A DNA stretch of 64,000 bases from Glandiceps talaboti (lineage: Eukaryota; Hemichordata; Enteropneusta; Spengelidae), in assembly GCF_964340395.1 (NCBI RefSeq), contig NC_135550.1:30011176-30075175 (forward strand), given 5' to 3'. The notes under the pieces were generated by a model. It searched no databases. It was not told the origin of the DNA and saw nothing but the letters and a program-made list of their open reading frames with translations. Below, in pieces: positions 51,332 through 61,805 of the stretch; position 1 is the first letter of the stretch, and each line of letters starts with the position of its first letter. The position numbers and the translations under genes are program-made.

Positions 51332-53400
51332 CATATGCACAAACTTGTGTCCTAACATAATATTCATCTCAAATTGGATTCTCGGTATCGTGATTAACTA
51401 ATCCTTTTAAATTGTGACTTTTAATCTATCGGGGGGGGGGGGGATATTGTAACACGGTAACACTGGGTTTGAGCGTTCAGTTAGTTTCGATATTTCATAT
51501 TACACGTAAAAAAAATATAAATAAAAAAGTGGGGTGTTAATTTCATGGGTCTTGCGTGTATTCTCATTTTGTCCAGGGCCATGTAATTTACGACGATGTC
51601 TGTGTCAAGGTCGTTGTTTCCATTCAAAGTACGGATAATCGATGATGATTGGGACATTTGTTAATACACCGTAAGGTAAAACGTTACTGTGACGTCGAGT
51701 CTTGTATTGACACTATTTCATTAGAATGCTGTTCTAGGCTTCGTTGCCATTAGTTATATGGTCGTTTTCATTAGAAAGACAATTCGATGACTGTTTTAAA
51801 TATACCCAGGGGAACAAAGACAGTGGTCAGAGAAGACATTCTGTACAAGCCTGTCTGATATATGGTCTCAATTAATACAGTCCAGGATTAATAAAAGATT
51901 ATCTATAGCAGATCTATATCTTGGCAAAACACGATAATAGATTCAGATTCTATCAAAGCAGACATACGAAGTGTGTAAGTATCTCAGTTGAAAAAATGTA
52001 CTGAATGGAAATAAAACAATTGAGTACAATCCACCCACGGAAATACAATGTAATACAATAACTTCAGTACTCCTAGTATAGGTTCTACAAATATCAAAAT
52101 CTCATGTAGGAATATGACTGTTTTTGTAAAAGAAATGGTATTATAAGACAGTCACTGTATGACAACACATGGAAGTGAACATTGCTACGACTTGAACGTT
52201 TAAAGTGTCTTTTAAACATTGTGTGTTTACGAGGTCACATGCCCTAAAGAAATGTTTGTATATCTACATAATTATACATCAATCTTTCAATAGACATCCA
52301 TTTGGACTATCAGACCTATAAATTTGTCAAAACCATGGCCCAGTAATAGTTACTGTGTTCCCTGAGGGGCTATATATAATAAAACAAACACAGTGTGTTG
52401 TAGACATGTTTGTAAGCTTTCCGTCATTACTTCAGCACTCCTAGTATAGATTCTACCAAAATCAAAATCTCATGTAGGAATACGACTACATTTCTTTTAT
52501 TTTCATAGTATTGTTGTCATTTGTTTTTTTAACTTTGTTTAATTACGGTTCTAGTCATAGTATTCCTACAGCTATGGTATTCTCCAAAGCCAAGTATTAC
52601 ATTTTGTCAGTCGTCACTTATATGCGTCAGAATGCATTATGAATAAAAAATACCAATCGTAATACTTGACAAATTATGTATGAAGCACCTTCCTACTCTC
52701 ACTGCAATATTCCGTCATTTTGACGAATAACGAGCTATGTAAACGAAATACGTGTAAATGACGGCAGTGTAGAAGATTATACAGATACACAAGAGTATGC
52801 TCCAGGATTTTGATTTATGAATACTAATGATTCATATCAAAGCGTCACATGTGCACGACAGTTTGAAGAGCTCAAATTTGTAGCAATATATCGATATAGG
52901 AATGTTGATTTGACTAAAATGAAACCCTGTCTCTTGAGTGCCATGATTTAACATTGCTGCAAAGTCACTCGTCATCATATAGGTCTGTCATATCGTCACG
53001 TACATCTGTCATTCTACTCTTCACATCTGTGCTGCTCTTGTCACATTTCCTGTCACGAGATGGATCATGTATCTATCGACGTCAATTAGAATACTATAGT
53101 CCAGATGTATCCCGGTTACCTCTTCACAATTGAGGAGAACATTTTTTATAAGTATAAATTTGAGTCATGTCTATATTCGTCAAATTAAGGAAAGAAATGT
53201 TTTACAATGTTCGCCTTCGTTTACTCTTGATATAAACATAACATTGTGGGATTGTTTAAGGGCTGGAGGTTTTACTTGGCTAGGAGCTGAAAACGTTTTG
53301 ACTTTATGCAAGTGTGACTCATGCACCACCATCAAACCTCTAGCTCTGTGAAGTCACGGCCGTAGAGAGGGGGTCCTTAGGAGGTTATATAGATTTAGTT
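51330..53400. other. Intergenic; a ~58-bp direct duplication and a G-run
   Basis: A G13 run lies near 51431. A segment around TCAGTACTCCTAGTATAGGT + TCTAC...AAATCTCATGTAGGAATA occurs at 52061-52120 and again at 52430-52488, about 370 bp apart. No coding exon is recognised; the 73-codon frame at 53130-53351 is unsupported. Confidence 0.5.
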
Positions 53401-53408
53401 CACATCTT

Positions 53409-53682
53409 ATATAATAATCTTTATTTATACTGGATAGTTCTTTAAGCATATAAACACTTGTCTCCCAAGAAGTCCAGTGAGGGCCATCCCTCATGGGTTC
53501 AGTGTTAATGCAGGAGGAAACCGGAGTACCCGGGGAAAACCTGCGTTGTTCGGTAGAGTCAAACTGAACGACACTCTTCTTACTTACATCGCGGTAAATT
53601 TAACCGAACCCTGAATGGGGTTCGAACCCCGACCGCAGTGGTAAGAGGCAAGTGGTTTAACCACTCGGCCACCGACAACCCA
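53409..53682 (-). mobile_element. tRNA-derived SINE, near full-length
   Basis: Read on the minus strand, it starts GGGTTGTCGGTGGCCGAGTG with an RNA polymerase III A box (TGGCCGAGTGG) and a B box (GGTTCGAACCC, near 53617). The head looks like a tRNA-Ser/Leu type. The body contains CGCAGGTTTTCCCCGGGTAC + TCCGGTTTCCTCC, a segment that recurs in many invertebrate SINEs. It ends in an AT-rich tail after CTTTAAAGA-like sequence. A 5'-truncated relative is at 58096-58191. Its orientation is the same as the tetraspanin gene, lying just past that gene's poly(A) signal. Confidence 0.8.
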
Positions 53683-53769
53683 TCATGGTTGACTTATGCT
53701 ATGACCTTAAGGTATTCGTCTATTCCGGGAAAGAATTACTCAAAAAGTTGTCTTGCTTTCAGTGTTGTT

Positions 53770-53775
53770 TTTATT
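53770..53775 (-). terminator. Poly(A) signal of the peripherin-like gene
   Basis: AATAAA on the minus strand (TTTATT on +), 166 nt after the stop codon at 53941. The position is suitable for a short 3'UTR that ends before the SINE. Confidence 0.55.
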
Positions 53776-53940
53776 ACATGACGGTATCCAACTGTTCTGA
53801 GTACATAGAATACGAATAGGTCCATACTCTTGTTAAAAGGTCAACCGAAGCTCAGACAACATGTGTTGGTTGTCTGATACTAACGCCAGCTGGACTTTGC
53901 ATCTGGAAAGTCTGCAGTAACTTTAAGATAGTAAATATGA

Positions 53941-54142
53941 CTACTTGGTTTCTTGTACTAGACACTTTTCAGCTTCTGTTACAGTTTCTTTGATTCCTTC
54001 GTCTCTGACACTTTTCGAAATGCGTACGCAATTCAGTGGAACATCTTCAAATAGCCAACCAGGTGAAGGAAGGGTGTGGTTGTCCGCTGCAGAGGCCGTG
54101 TAGATGGATGTTTGTAAGTATCTCGTAGCAATAAGAACAATT

Positions 54143-54144
<2 letters not shown>
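53941..54144 (-). CDS. PRPH2-like: Peripherin/rds-like tetraspanin, exon 3 (end of TM4 and C-terminal tail)
   Basis: The terminal exon is found by phase and similarity: after CTCTCTCAG (acceptor G at 54145) the phase-0 frame reads LIVLIATRYLQTSIYTASAA + DNHTLPSPGWLFEDVP and runs to TAG at 53943-53941, 67 residues. It aligns with human PRPH2 VTITIGLRYLQTSLDGV...[21 protein letters not shown], so RYLQTS and the GWL-E--P segment are conserved. In PRPH2 this cytoplasmic tail carries fusion, GARP-binding and targeting signals. Here the tail is shorter and ends KCLVQETK; ETVTEAE may correspond to the GNQVEAE of PRPH2, but that is tentative. The acceptor pyrimidine tract is the long CT repeat at 54146-54539. 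Confidence 0.88.
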
Positions 54145-54145
<1 letters not shown>

Positions 54146-54219
<74 letters not shown>

Positions 54220-54280
54220 AAAGGAGGGAGGGAGGGAGGATAGGGAGAGGGATGGAGGAAAGGAGGGAGGAGAAGAAAAA

Positions 54281-54313
<33 letters not shown>

Positions 54314-54539
54314 AAAGGAGGGAGGGAGGGAGGATAGGGAGAGGGATGGAGGAAAGGAGGGAGAAGAAAAAAGAGAGAGAAAGAGAGAAAGAGAGAGAGA
54401 GGGAGGGAGGGAGGGAGGATAGGGAGAGGAGAAGAAAAAAGAGAGAGAAAGAGAGAGAGAGAAAAGGAGGGAGGGAGGGAGGATAGGGAGAGGGATGGAG
54501 GAAAGGAGGGAGGAGAAGAAGAGAGAGAGAGAGAGAGAA
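54146..54539. repeat. (GA)n purine tract, forming the polypyrimidine tract of peripherin intron 2
   Basis: About 390 bp of nearly pure purine on +: GA dinucleotides, GGGA/GGA runs, and a repeated AGGATAGGGAGAGGGATGGA motif in about four blocks. Read in the sense direction of the tetraspanin it is CT-rich right up to the CAG acceptor at 54145-54147. Long mirror-symmetric purine tracts of this sort can form intramolecular triplex (H-DNA). Confidence 0.95.
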
Positions 54540-55461
54540 ATTCATCAATTTAAACATTAAGAAAAAATTATTAACTTTGTGTCAAACTACCAAGTAAACT
54601 CTGGGCATGGTTGACTTATGCTATGACCTTAAAACATTTAATTCAAAAGTCTAGGCGTGAGGTGAAAGGTCAGAGTCGAAATCAACCAAACCTAGGAGCC
54701 AACGCTAGCAAGTAAAAATAAATACAGGAAATAAAACATGACTGTGCACAGGATTTTGGAGGACTTTTGTTAACTAAATTTGTATTGGTGGAGGAGGGGT
54801 TATGAAATCCAAACATTAAATCTTTTTTAGAAGTGAGTTAATGATAGTGATGCCGAGGAGCAATAACGTCCCTTCATTGCTGAGAAATATTTAACGTTTT
54901 CAAGTTTGCGGTGATTGTTGCTATATATTCGGTAGAAAGTCAATTTTGATTCGCAGCGTAGGAGCACCGAAATGTTGAATTTCAGTGACTTTAATTCACT
55001 GAGAATTCTCGTTTTTCGCCTTTTAAATTCATATTGTATCAAATGGGATATCGTAGACTCGACGTCTGCAGCAAATCTCGGCTGAGACCGGGGGACAAAC
55101 TCATATATTAAATCATGACTTTTCAACTTATAACGATCAGGATGCATGTGTCCCTTCAATCTACCAAATATCGTTTACTATTACTGTAGGAGGCGAGACG
55201 GTAGATTGGACTCGGAGCTAGCTTGCTGTATCTATTTTCGGGTAAGGCTGAACAACTTAGCGCGTAGTTACCCCCGGGTTTCTAACCCCCCCCCCCCCCA
55301 ACAAACTAATTAATCAATTCTGGCTACTTACAATATTCGATTACTATGTGATTAGATTCATTTTCATAGGCAGGCCACTAATTTAAAAAACATATGTCAC
55401 ATGACTTAGAGTTAGTAGTATTCCAGATGTACAGAATACATAATTTACAGTGTTCCTTTTC

Positions 55462-55584
<123 letters not shown>

Positions 55585-55598
55585 CTGTCTGGTGGACC

Positions 55599-55670
55599 AT
55601 TCTCGCAAACCAGAGCACACATTTCTGCTGACGCAACGGTACGTGTTGGACAGTGCCGTAAGAAATGATG
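55599..55670. mobile_element. MITE-like element (CGCAAACCA), partial copy
   Basis: Begins CATTCTCGCAAACCAGAG like the copies at 31178 and 57989 and continues with a diverged interior (ACAGTGCCGTAAGAAAT). No right-hand inverted end is evident. It directly abuts the (ATC)n tract. Confidence 0.4.
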
Positions 55671-55752
55671 TATTAAAAATTGAGATTTGTTGTTGTTTAT
55701 CAACATTGCAGCTTACAGTGTGAAATATAATGTTATTATTATCCCTCTTTAC

Positions 55753-55987
55753 CTGAGCTACAAACATACTCATTAGGATGCTACCCATAATGGCCAACCT
55801 CCGGGAAAAATATTCCGACAAAGCCTGTTTACAGCCTCGCTGATGTATCGTCATGGCAACGTTAAAGTCGTAGTTATAGTGTTCATTATTGTCGGTAACA
55901 TGATGATGAATACATGGTCTCTTAGCTCTAGGGTCACAGCAACTGAAAGGTACGTCGTCATTTAGGTAGTGACCAGTTGACATTTTC
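55753..55987 (-). CDS. PRPH2-like: Peripherin/rds-like tetraspanin, exon 2 (large extracellular loop, TM4 start)
   Basis: A 235-nt exon, residues 189/190-267. The acceptor is CTCCTACAG just above 55987; the donor GTAAAG is at 55752. It is entered in phase 2 and left in phase 0, the same phases I recall for vertebrate PRPH2 exon 2. It encodes GHYLNDDVPFSCCDPRAKRP + CIHHHVTDNNEHYNYDF...QRGC, then TM4 (LAIMGSILMSMFVAQ). The human equivalent is [36 protein letters not shown]...RGC. All loop cysteines encoded by this exon (205, 206, 214, 241) are present. The glycosylation sequon of PRPH2 (NNS) is replaced by NNE. Confidence 0.93.
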
Positions 55988-56028
55988 CTGTAGGAGTCAG
56001 AGAAAGAAAAAGAAAAAGAATGAAAGAA

Positions 56029-56067
<39 letters not shown>

Positions 56068-57988
56068 GGGGTGAGAGAAAATAAGGAAACGGTTTACGAA
56101 TACATGTACATCAAAACTATTATGCAGCGTGAAGTGTTCGTGATAGTCTAATGATCACAAAGCAGTAGAGCAATCAAATATTGAAGAGTAATTAAATTCG
56201 ACGTAGAATCACGCGAATCACAGTTCAAGTAATTCTGTGTGCTTTTAGGCTATACGATAATTTCTAGCACGCAATTGCATACAACTGTGTTCATAACACA
56301 TGTCTAACTTAGCGTGAAATTAATCACGCAATTCTTCTCTGGTGTTTTCACAACCTTATGCAAAACGTTTGTCATCAGGTAAACCATTTCATTACACATT
56401 AAATCCATGGTGTGTTTAGAGTTCGAGTGGTTTTCTTTATAAAGTTGTCACGTAACAACAAATCATCACAAGAGAACGAAAACATATTGCCAAGACGCTA
56501 ACTCAAATCGACATTTCAATACGTTCTCCGGGATCTAGTTCAAATGCTTAATGTGATTTTCCGCATCACAGAAGATATAAATAGAAATGGTACACTTCGG
56601 CGGACACTGCATATATTGATATCGTGTTCGATACACACTATATAAAATGTGTTTTGAGAAACTGTGATCGATTTATCTACACTCCCACGCATCAACAATT
56701 TTACTTATTACATGACTACGGTACAATCCGGAAGATAAAATTACAAAATAAATGTCACAGTGCCAATCAACTTTAGATCCACTTCTGTTAACATGCCACC
56801 ATCGGCATCATTCGTTGTAAAACTAACAAACCACCTTGCGTTCTTAAGAGTGGAACATTAAAAGTGTTTGTAGTCAGAATCAGCTGGATCTTACCCCAAG
56901 TTTGACCCGTAATGAAATAGTGTCCAAGGATGGGAGGAAGTGGATTCTTTCCTGCTTTCTTTAAAAAAAATACATGAGAGTAGATGCACCTGAGGGGGTG
57001 GGGGGTGATTTACCTGGGACGGAGTGGGGTGGGCAATCAAGGTACCTTATAGGCGGCAGGAAGATATCGATGTACCCAAGACGTAACGGTGGGGAATATC
57101 AATGTACAGAGAGATGGAAGGGGGTTATGTTCCTCTCATGTAACAGAGGTATCACACCGCCACCTGATGGTCAGTAGTATATAGCCAACAATCGTATTGA
57201 AGGGGTCCAAGCAGGATAGATAAAAAAAATCTCAATAGTATGCACTTTACCAAGTCAAACCAGAGTCAAACTGTCTCTGAAGTCAAACTGTGTCAAATAA
57301 AGTCGCAACTCATTTTGTAAAGACTAAAATAAAGTCACCAGATGTCATCAACATGAGTAGTATATACCGTCATACGCACGACTTTATGCAGTTCGTAACA
57401 ACAAATTACAACAGTGCGAAACCTATCTAGACATTTGTACATACGGGCGTGTAGTATTTCTTAGATTGTTGTTTTCCTTGTCTACAATCTCAACATGTAA
57501 TAACGTTGTGGTTTGAATATATTTCTTTACCTGTATCTCAAAGTTGTATCTGGAAAAGACATGGGATGACACCGAGCCTGTATAAACTTCTCTGTAGTAT
57601 AGAGTGTATTGATACATTTGTAGTAGCAGGATTCGTGAGATATTTTCCTAAGGAAAACAGCAATCCAAGCAATACTACGTGTCCCTGTTTGTTGGTATGT
57701 TTCGTACAACATCAGATATCTAACACAACGATGTCATTCAACAGTCAAGATCGATGTATGTAGTCAGGTTTTACCGATATTCAGTATCAATGATTATCCA
57801 ATGTCGTAATTCAAGTACGTACACAAGTAAATGTAGGTACACGTGTTTCAACTTAACTGTCATGAAACTGTGTAATATCAACAAGGTTAGGCCGTGGGTT
57901 AACAATTAATCTAAATATTTCATAATAGCAACGACATTTACTTTGTCTACGTTAAAGCTTATAGTACTACCTTTAAATAACCATAATA

Positions 57989-58096
57989 CATTCTCGCAAA
58001 CCAGCAGAGCTGTTATTTATTCCGCTACACTTCGGAATAAGTGGGACGGCGCATTAAGAAAGGTGCCGTAAAACAGAGTGTGGTTTGCGACGATGC
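57989..58096. mobile_element. Short MITE-like element (CGCAAACCA ends), copy 2
   Basis: Starts ACATTCTCGCAAACCAG and ends GTGTGGTTTGCGACGATG, with inverted ends TCGCAAACCA / TGGTTTGCGA. The interior shares long stretches with copy 1 at 31178-31280 (CATTAAGAA..GTGCCGTAAA versus CGTTAAGAA..GTACCATAAA). The truncated SINE begins immediately after it. Confidence 0.6.
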
Positions 58097-58191
58097 AATA
58101 ATAATATTTATTTTTACTAGATAGTGCTGAACACTTGTCTCCCAAGAAGTCTAGTGAGGGCCATCCCTCACGGGTTCAGTGTTGATGTAAA
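58096..58191 (-). mobile_element. Truncated SINE copy
   Basis: About 95 bp matching the 3' part of the SINE at 53409-53682 (ACACTTGTCTCCCAAGAAGT + C.AGTGAGGGCCATCCCTCA.GGGTTCAGTGTT on +). It lacks the tRNA-like head, consistent with 5' truncation during insertion. Same orientation as the host gene. Confidence 0.75.
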
Positions 58192-59280
58192 ACACGAATT
58201 ATGTGTATTGGAATTACAATGTAGTGGCTTCAGTACAATACCATACGTCGATGATAATACATATCACAGTGTTAAATACGTGTACTGTTATTCATATTCA
58301 GATATCGGAAGACTGAACATATGGATAAAGAAGTGAAAACCACTAGCGACAAAACTAGCCGTGATTCTAAATACAAATAAGATACAGATGAATGAGTGTA
58401 TAGTCCAGGACAGAATATGTACACGTATTTGATAAAGCCCGGATAATTGTTGTTGCTTTGATGGTGTTGTCGGGGAAACCAAGTCATTTTAATACCGCAT
58501 TGCTAGATCCAAGAGGCTGGGTACATGCACACAATACTTAGGCTAGATATACATATAAAAGACTCTACTTTCGATCAGCAACATATTTCAATAATGAAGT
58601 CCATATAGTTACATGTACCAACAAATCATGTAAGTTTTAACCGTAACCGGGGCTTGTGGCTAGTCGTTTTAAAATGTTAATATTTTCAGCCCTACCCTTG
58701 GATCTACTCGGTACAAACTGTGTGGCCTGACGTATTAAAACTTAAAAACATATATTTGACAGTTGCGATGATATATGAATATAATTAAAAAGTGCATTAA
58801 AGTACAACAGAAAGCACTAGGCTGCTCAGTACTTCGTCTTTTCCGAAAAAGCCAAGCCCCGTATGTGTACGCGTAAATTATGCATGCACATTGACGTCAA
58901 CTCCGCATTTATGAGTTTGGTGACATCGACAGCTTAACTATTTTAGTCGCCCATTATTGCAGTACATAGCAAATAAAAACAAAACAAAGTGAACGAAGTT
59001 CTTCCATACACTGATATGAACGGGGTAGGATTTTGACAAGAACATCCTTGATTGAATATCTTGTACACTTTTCTTCGACAAGCATTTCAAACACATTACA
59101 TAAGTTAGACTGATACATATCATATCATGACATAGTCAATGGCTTGATGGTTAATTGAATCCAACGAATCAGAATTCAATGAAAGGTGAAATTAAACTTC
59201 AACCAAGCTAGGTGAGCTAGATATCGGAAATTGTGCACAAGTAGAATGAATAAAGAAACTTATTACAATTGATATCTTAC

Positions 59281-59846
59281 GCTTTCACTTCAGCATCGTC
59301 CATGTTGAGATATTTATTATTTATCCATGAAACTGCAAACCAATCATCGTAGTCGTTATTACCACAGCACTCGAAATCCATCTGTAGGTAGTCTATTTCT
59401 GTCTTGTACGTGCTGTTATCTTTGTATCGTTCCATTGCCTTTTCGATACCCTTTCTGAGAGAGTGTTGGAGATCGTCACGGTGAGCGAAACACATGCTGC
59501 CACTAGCTATTATTAGCACAACTATCACCATCAAAAAGACGAGATAGGGTCGTAGGAAGCCTTTGAATTTAGCACGTGTGTGTGCCTGTCCTGAACAGTG
59601 ACAAATTCTACCTCCAGCGAGGAATAAAATGGCACACAAGAACCCAACTACTGTCAACATCCATGGCAATACGTTGTTGTTGTAGCCTTCGATCAAAGAT
59701 GTCTTATCCTCTACTTTCAATTTGAAATAGATACCCATAGCAGCTATGAAGACACTTGCTCCAGCCGACAACCAATTCATGATCCACAGGATACCCCCAA
59801 GTCTGCCTCTGCCATTCTCCGTTATTTCTATAGAAAGGCATGGCAT
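59281..59846 (-). CDS. PRPH2-like: Peripherin/rds-like tetraspanin, exon 1
   Basis: The first coding exon covers residues 1-188 plus two bases (phase 2, donor GTAAGA at 59280). The assembled protein is 334 aa; human PRPH2 is 346. I start at 59846 (MPCLSIEITENGRGRLGGIL), which aligns with [20 protein letters not shown]; the frame is open 20 codons further up but has no family support. Membrane helices lie at about 17-43 (LWIMNWLSAGASVFIAAMGI), 58-78 and 97-121, then the large loop with LQMDFECCGNNDYDDWF (CCG at 160-162, the tetraspanin signature) and WINNKYL. Peripherin/rds and ROM1 shape photoreceptor disc rims in vertebrates; the invertebrate role is not established. The PRPH2 Cys150 position is not a cysteine here, and an N-glycosylation sequon NST occurs at 144-146 instead. 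Confidence 0.93.
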
Positions 59847-60215
59847 CGTGGATGTTAAAAAGAGAAGTGTTCTCTGCCTAAACAATCTCCGGAACAGCAG
59901 TCGCAACCGCCTAAACTAGGTTCTGCGTCTTTCTGGTAAAAGTTCTCGAACTTCTAATTTCGAACTTTTTTACGCTTAGAACGACAATAAAGTTCGAAAA
60001 AGAACAAAAGTCCATTTGTTGTTCTTGTATACTGTCATTCGTTCATGAGGACTAACATGATGTGTGTCAAGTAGTGGAATTTGATACAGCAACTCAGAAA
60101 TGCCTGCAATTGTGACATTTTGTTTGGCGAGTTTCTACCCCATGATACATGGTTGGAGAAGATACACGAATGTTGAACTTTGAAAAGAAATGAAAAGGGG
60201 ATTTTTTTTCCTGCT
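59847..60215. promoter_or_regulatory. Putative divergent promoter with repeated TTCGAA-type palindromes
   Basis: The 369 bp between the minus-strand tetraspanin start and the plus-strand small frame contain a perfect 11-bp inverted pair, TTTCGAACTTT (59958-59968) and AAAGTTCGAAA (59989-59999). A third related site AGTTCTCGAACTT lies at about 59941-59953. GTTC-GAAC clusters like this could be binding sites for a dimeric factor. No TATA box is evident. The promoter role is inferred from position. Confidence 0.4.
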
Positions 60216-60464
60216 ATGGGAATCATCGCATCATGCAGCAACCGACAGGTCGTCAAAGTGTCGGAAACGAAAGATGTTGAGAGAAAAGTCGACAACCTGC
60301 GACAAAACGATAACTGTACAGTGGTCGTCACGCAGGACAACACGTCACCGCAATTACCAACCAACGAGAGTGGTAAAAAACATTTTGATAAAAAGAAGAC
60401 AGTGACAACCATAGCTGGAACAAATATTGGGAATGAGGCACAAAGTTTTATACGAATTGACTGA
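60216..60464 (+). CDS. Possible small N-acylated protein (82 aa), divergent from the tetraspanin
   Basis: The first in-frame ATG gives MGIIASCSNRQVVKVSETKD and continues polar to ...NIGNEAQSFIRID, stop TGA. Gly2 with Ser6-Cys7 is the pattern of N-myristoylation plus neighbouring palmitoylation, which would place the protein on membranes. The rest is hydrophilic, Lys/Asp/Thr-rich and probably disordered (VERKVDNLRQNDNCTVVVTQ, KKHFDKKKTVTT). GC content and codon use look more gene-like than the flanks. No family recognised and no upstream Kozak or splice evidence beyond an open frame. An overlapping frame from the ATG at 60190 lacks these features. It could be a complete small gene or the first exon of a longer one. 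Confidence 0.4.
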   Translation: MGIIASCSNRQVVKVSETKDVERKVDNLRQNDNCTVVVTQDNTSPQLPTNESGKKHFDKKKTVTTIAGTNIGNEAQSFIRID

Positions 60465-61490
60465 TATCTTAAAAGTTGATGCCAAGCTGCTCCTTTACTA
60501 TATGAACTTGGACGTTGGTGGCGGGCTATAAATCGCTATCGATTAAACATGTTGCACTGGAGTATTCAAGGTGATGAAAAAGTTAACCTATTTCCAAGTA
60601 GATCAGTATGTGATCACTGAAACTGTTACACAACAGTTTTCATAATATATTTCACAAAACCTTTGTATTAAAACTTGGGATTTTACTGATACACCGGTAT
60701 AGTGTTGCATTCTCTCAGGCAAATACAGCTAGCTCTCATAATTTCCGTTTTGTTACGTTTGTATTTCCATCAGTACAGTACTTGCTAATATAATAGTGGC
60801 AAAGAGTAGTATTAATTGATTTTGACCCAGTCAAAACGTAACTATCTTCTCTCTTAGGCCAAACGCTCTGGACAGTCATATAATCTGCTTTAGGAACATG
60901 GGGCAGGTCAGTTGAGTTCACTGACAATGAATGCACAACATTGAATACTACTCTACTAGTACTACCATGAAAGACACCATCAATATGCAGCATTGGGGTG
61001 TTTAAACTAAACAGTAGGAGTGCAATGGTCCCTTTACAAATACCTCTATACTAATACATTTGAACATGTATCTATATCACTGTAACAACACCATAACAAT
61101 GACAGCTTCACATAAAGATTGGTGTGATAACAAAATCTATACTGTATACCAGAATTTGTTACATAACCATGACAACATATCTCATGACATAATATGAATT
61201 ATATGTTATCAGTTAACTGTATTTTATGTAAATCTTTGTTACAATTGTAAAGGCACATTTAACACATATACACTAATTAGTACAGGAACGTGTGCGCACA
61301 AACAAACAACACACACATCCAGAAAATTGTTTTTAACCAGTTTCAAACAAATTGACCCGACCCCAAGCCTTGTTCAATTGCTGCCACTAGAGGGCGTAGT
61401 AGCAGATTGAGACAGACACTCATAGACTCCTCTACAGACTCACTCCCTCACTCCAAATATCATGCATATGACTAAACACAAAAAGCAGTA
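60465..61490. other. Intergenic, nothing firm
   Basis: AT-rich sequence with short frames only. I see no gene, RNA or element that I can support. Confidence 0.45.
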
Positions 61491-61712
61491 GATGCAGACA
61501 TAACATAAGATTGTTATCACTGTTGTCAGGAACATAAATATATAATGTGCTATTCTGGTACTCCATATTTACTATAGATAACACTGACTGTATATAATGA
61601 CAGACATAACATAACAAGATTGTCATCACTGTTGTCTAGAAGGTAAATATAAAATGTGCTATTCTAGTACTCCATATTTACTATAGAGAACATTGACTGC
61701 ATGTGACTGTCA
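61491..61712. repeat. ~107-bp tandem duplication
   Basis: Two adjacent copies carry GACATAACATAA..GATTGT.ATCACTGTTGTC, then ATAATGTGCTATTCTGGTAC + TCCATATTTACTATAGA and a GACTG end. They differ at several positions, so the duplication is not fresh. Confidence 0.8.
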
Positions 61713-61805
61713 AATGTCTATAGTGAATGTCCTGTCTATCTGCACGTTAATGGCCGTCACATATTTAGGATTGAGTACACTGCACCACAGGCACTTGTTT
61801 CCCAG

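Larger units (their letters stand above)
55988..59280 (-). other. Peripherin-like intron 1
   Basis: A 3.3-kb intron from GTAAGA at 59280 to CTCCTACAG above 55987. It contains (GACA)n at 56026-56066, a complete CGCAAACCA element (57989-58096) and a truncated SINE (58096-58191). The remaining sequence shows no exon. Confidence 0.85.

Noticed and set aside
53600-53682. Possible functional tRNA-Ser/Leu gene on the minus strand
   Set aside because: A and B boxes are present, but the cloverleaf is not well paired and the sequence continues into a SINE body that recurs at 58096.
54827-55159. A 110-codon minus-strand frame in the right place to be a peripherin exon
   Set aside because: A TAA precedes it without a usable phase-0 acceptor, and it lacks the TM4 continuation and RYLQTS motif. 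The true exon is at 53941-54144.
56974-57177. Gly/Arg-rich plus-strand frame
   Set aside because: Lies in tetraspanin intron 1 in opposite orientation, with composition driven by G-rich sequence and no domain.
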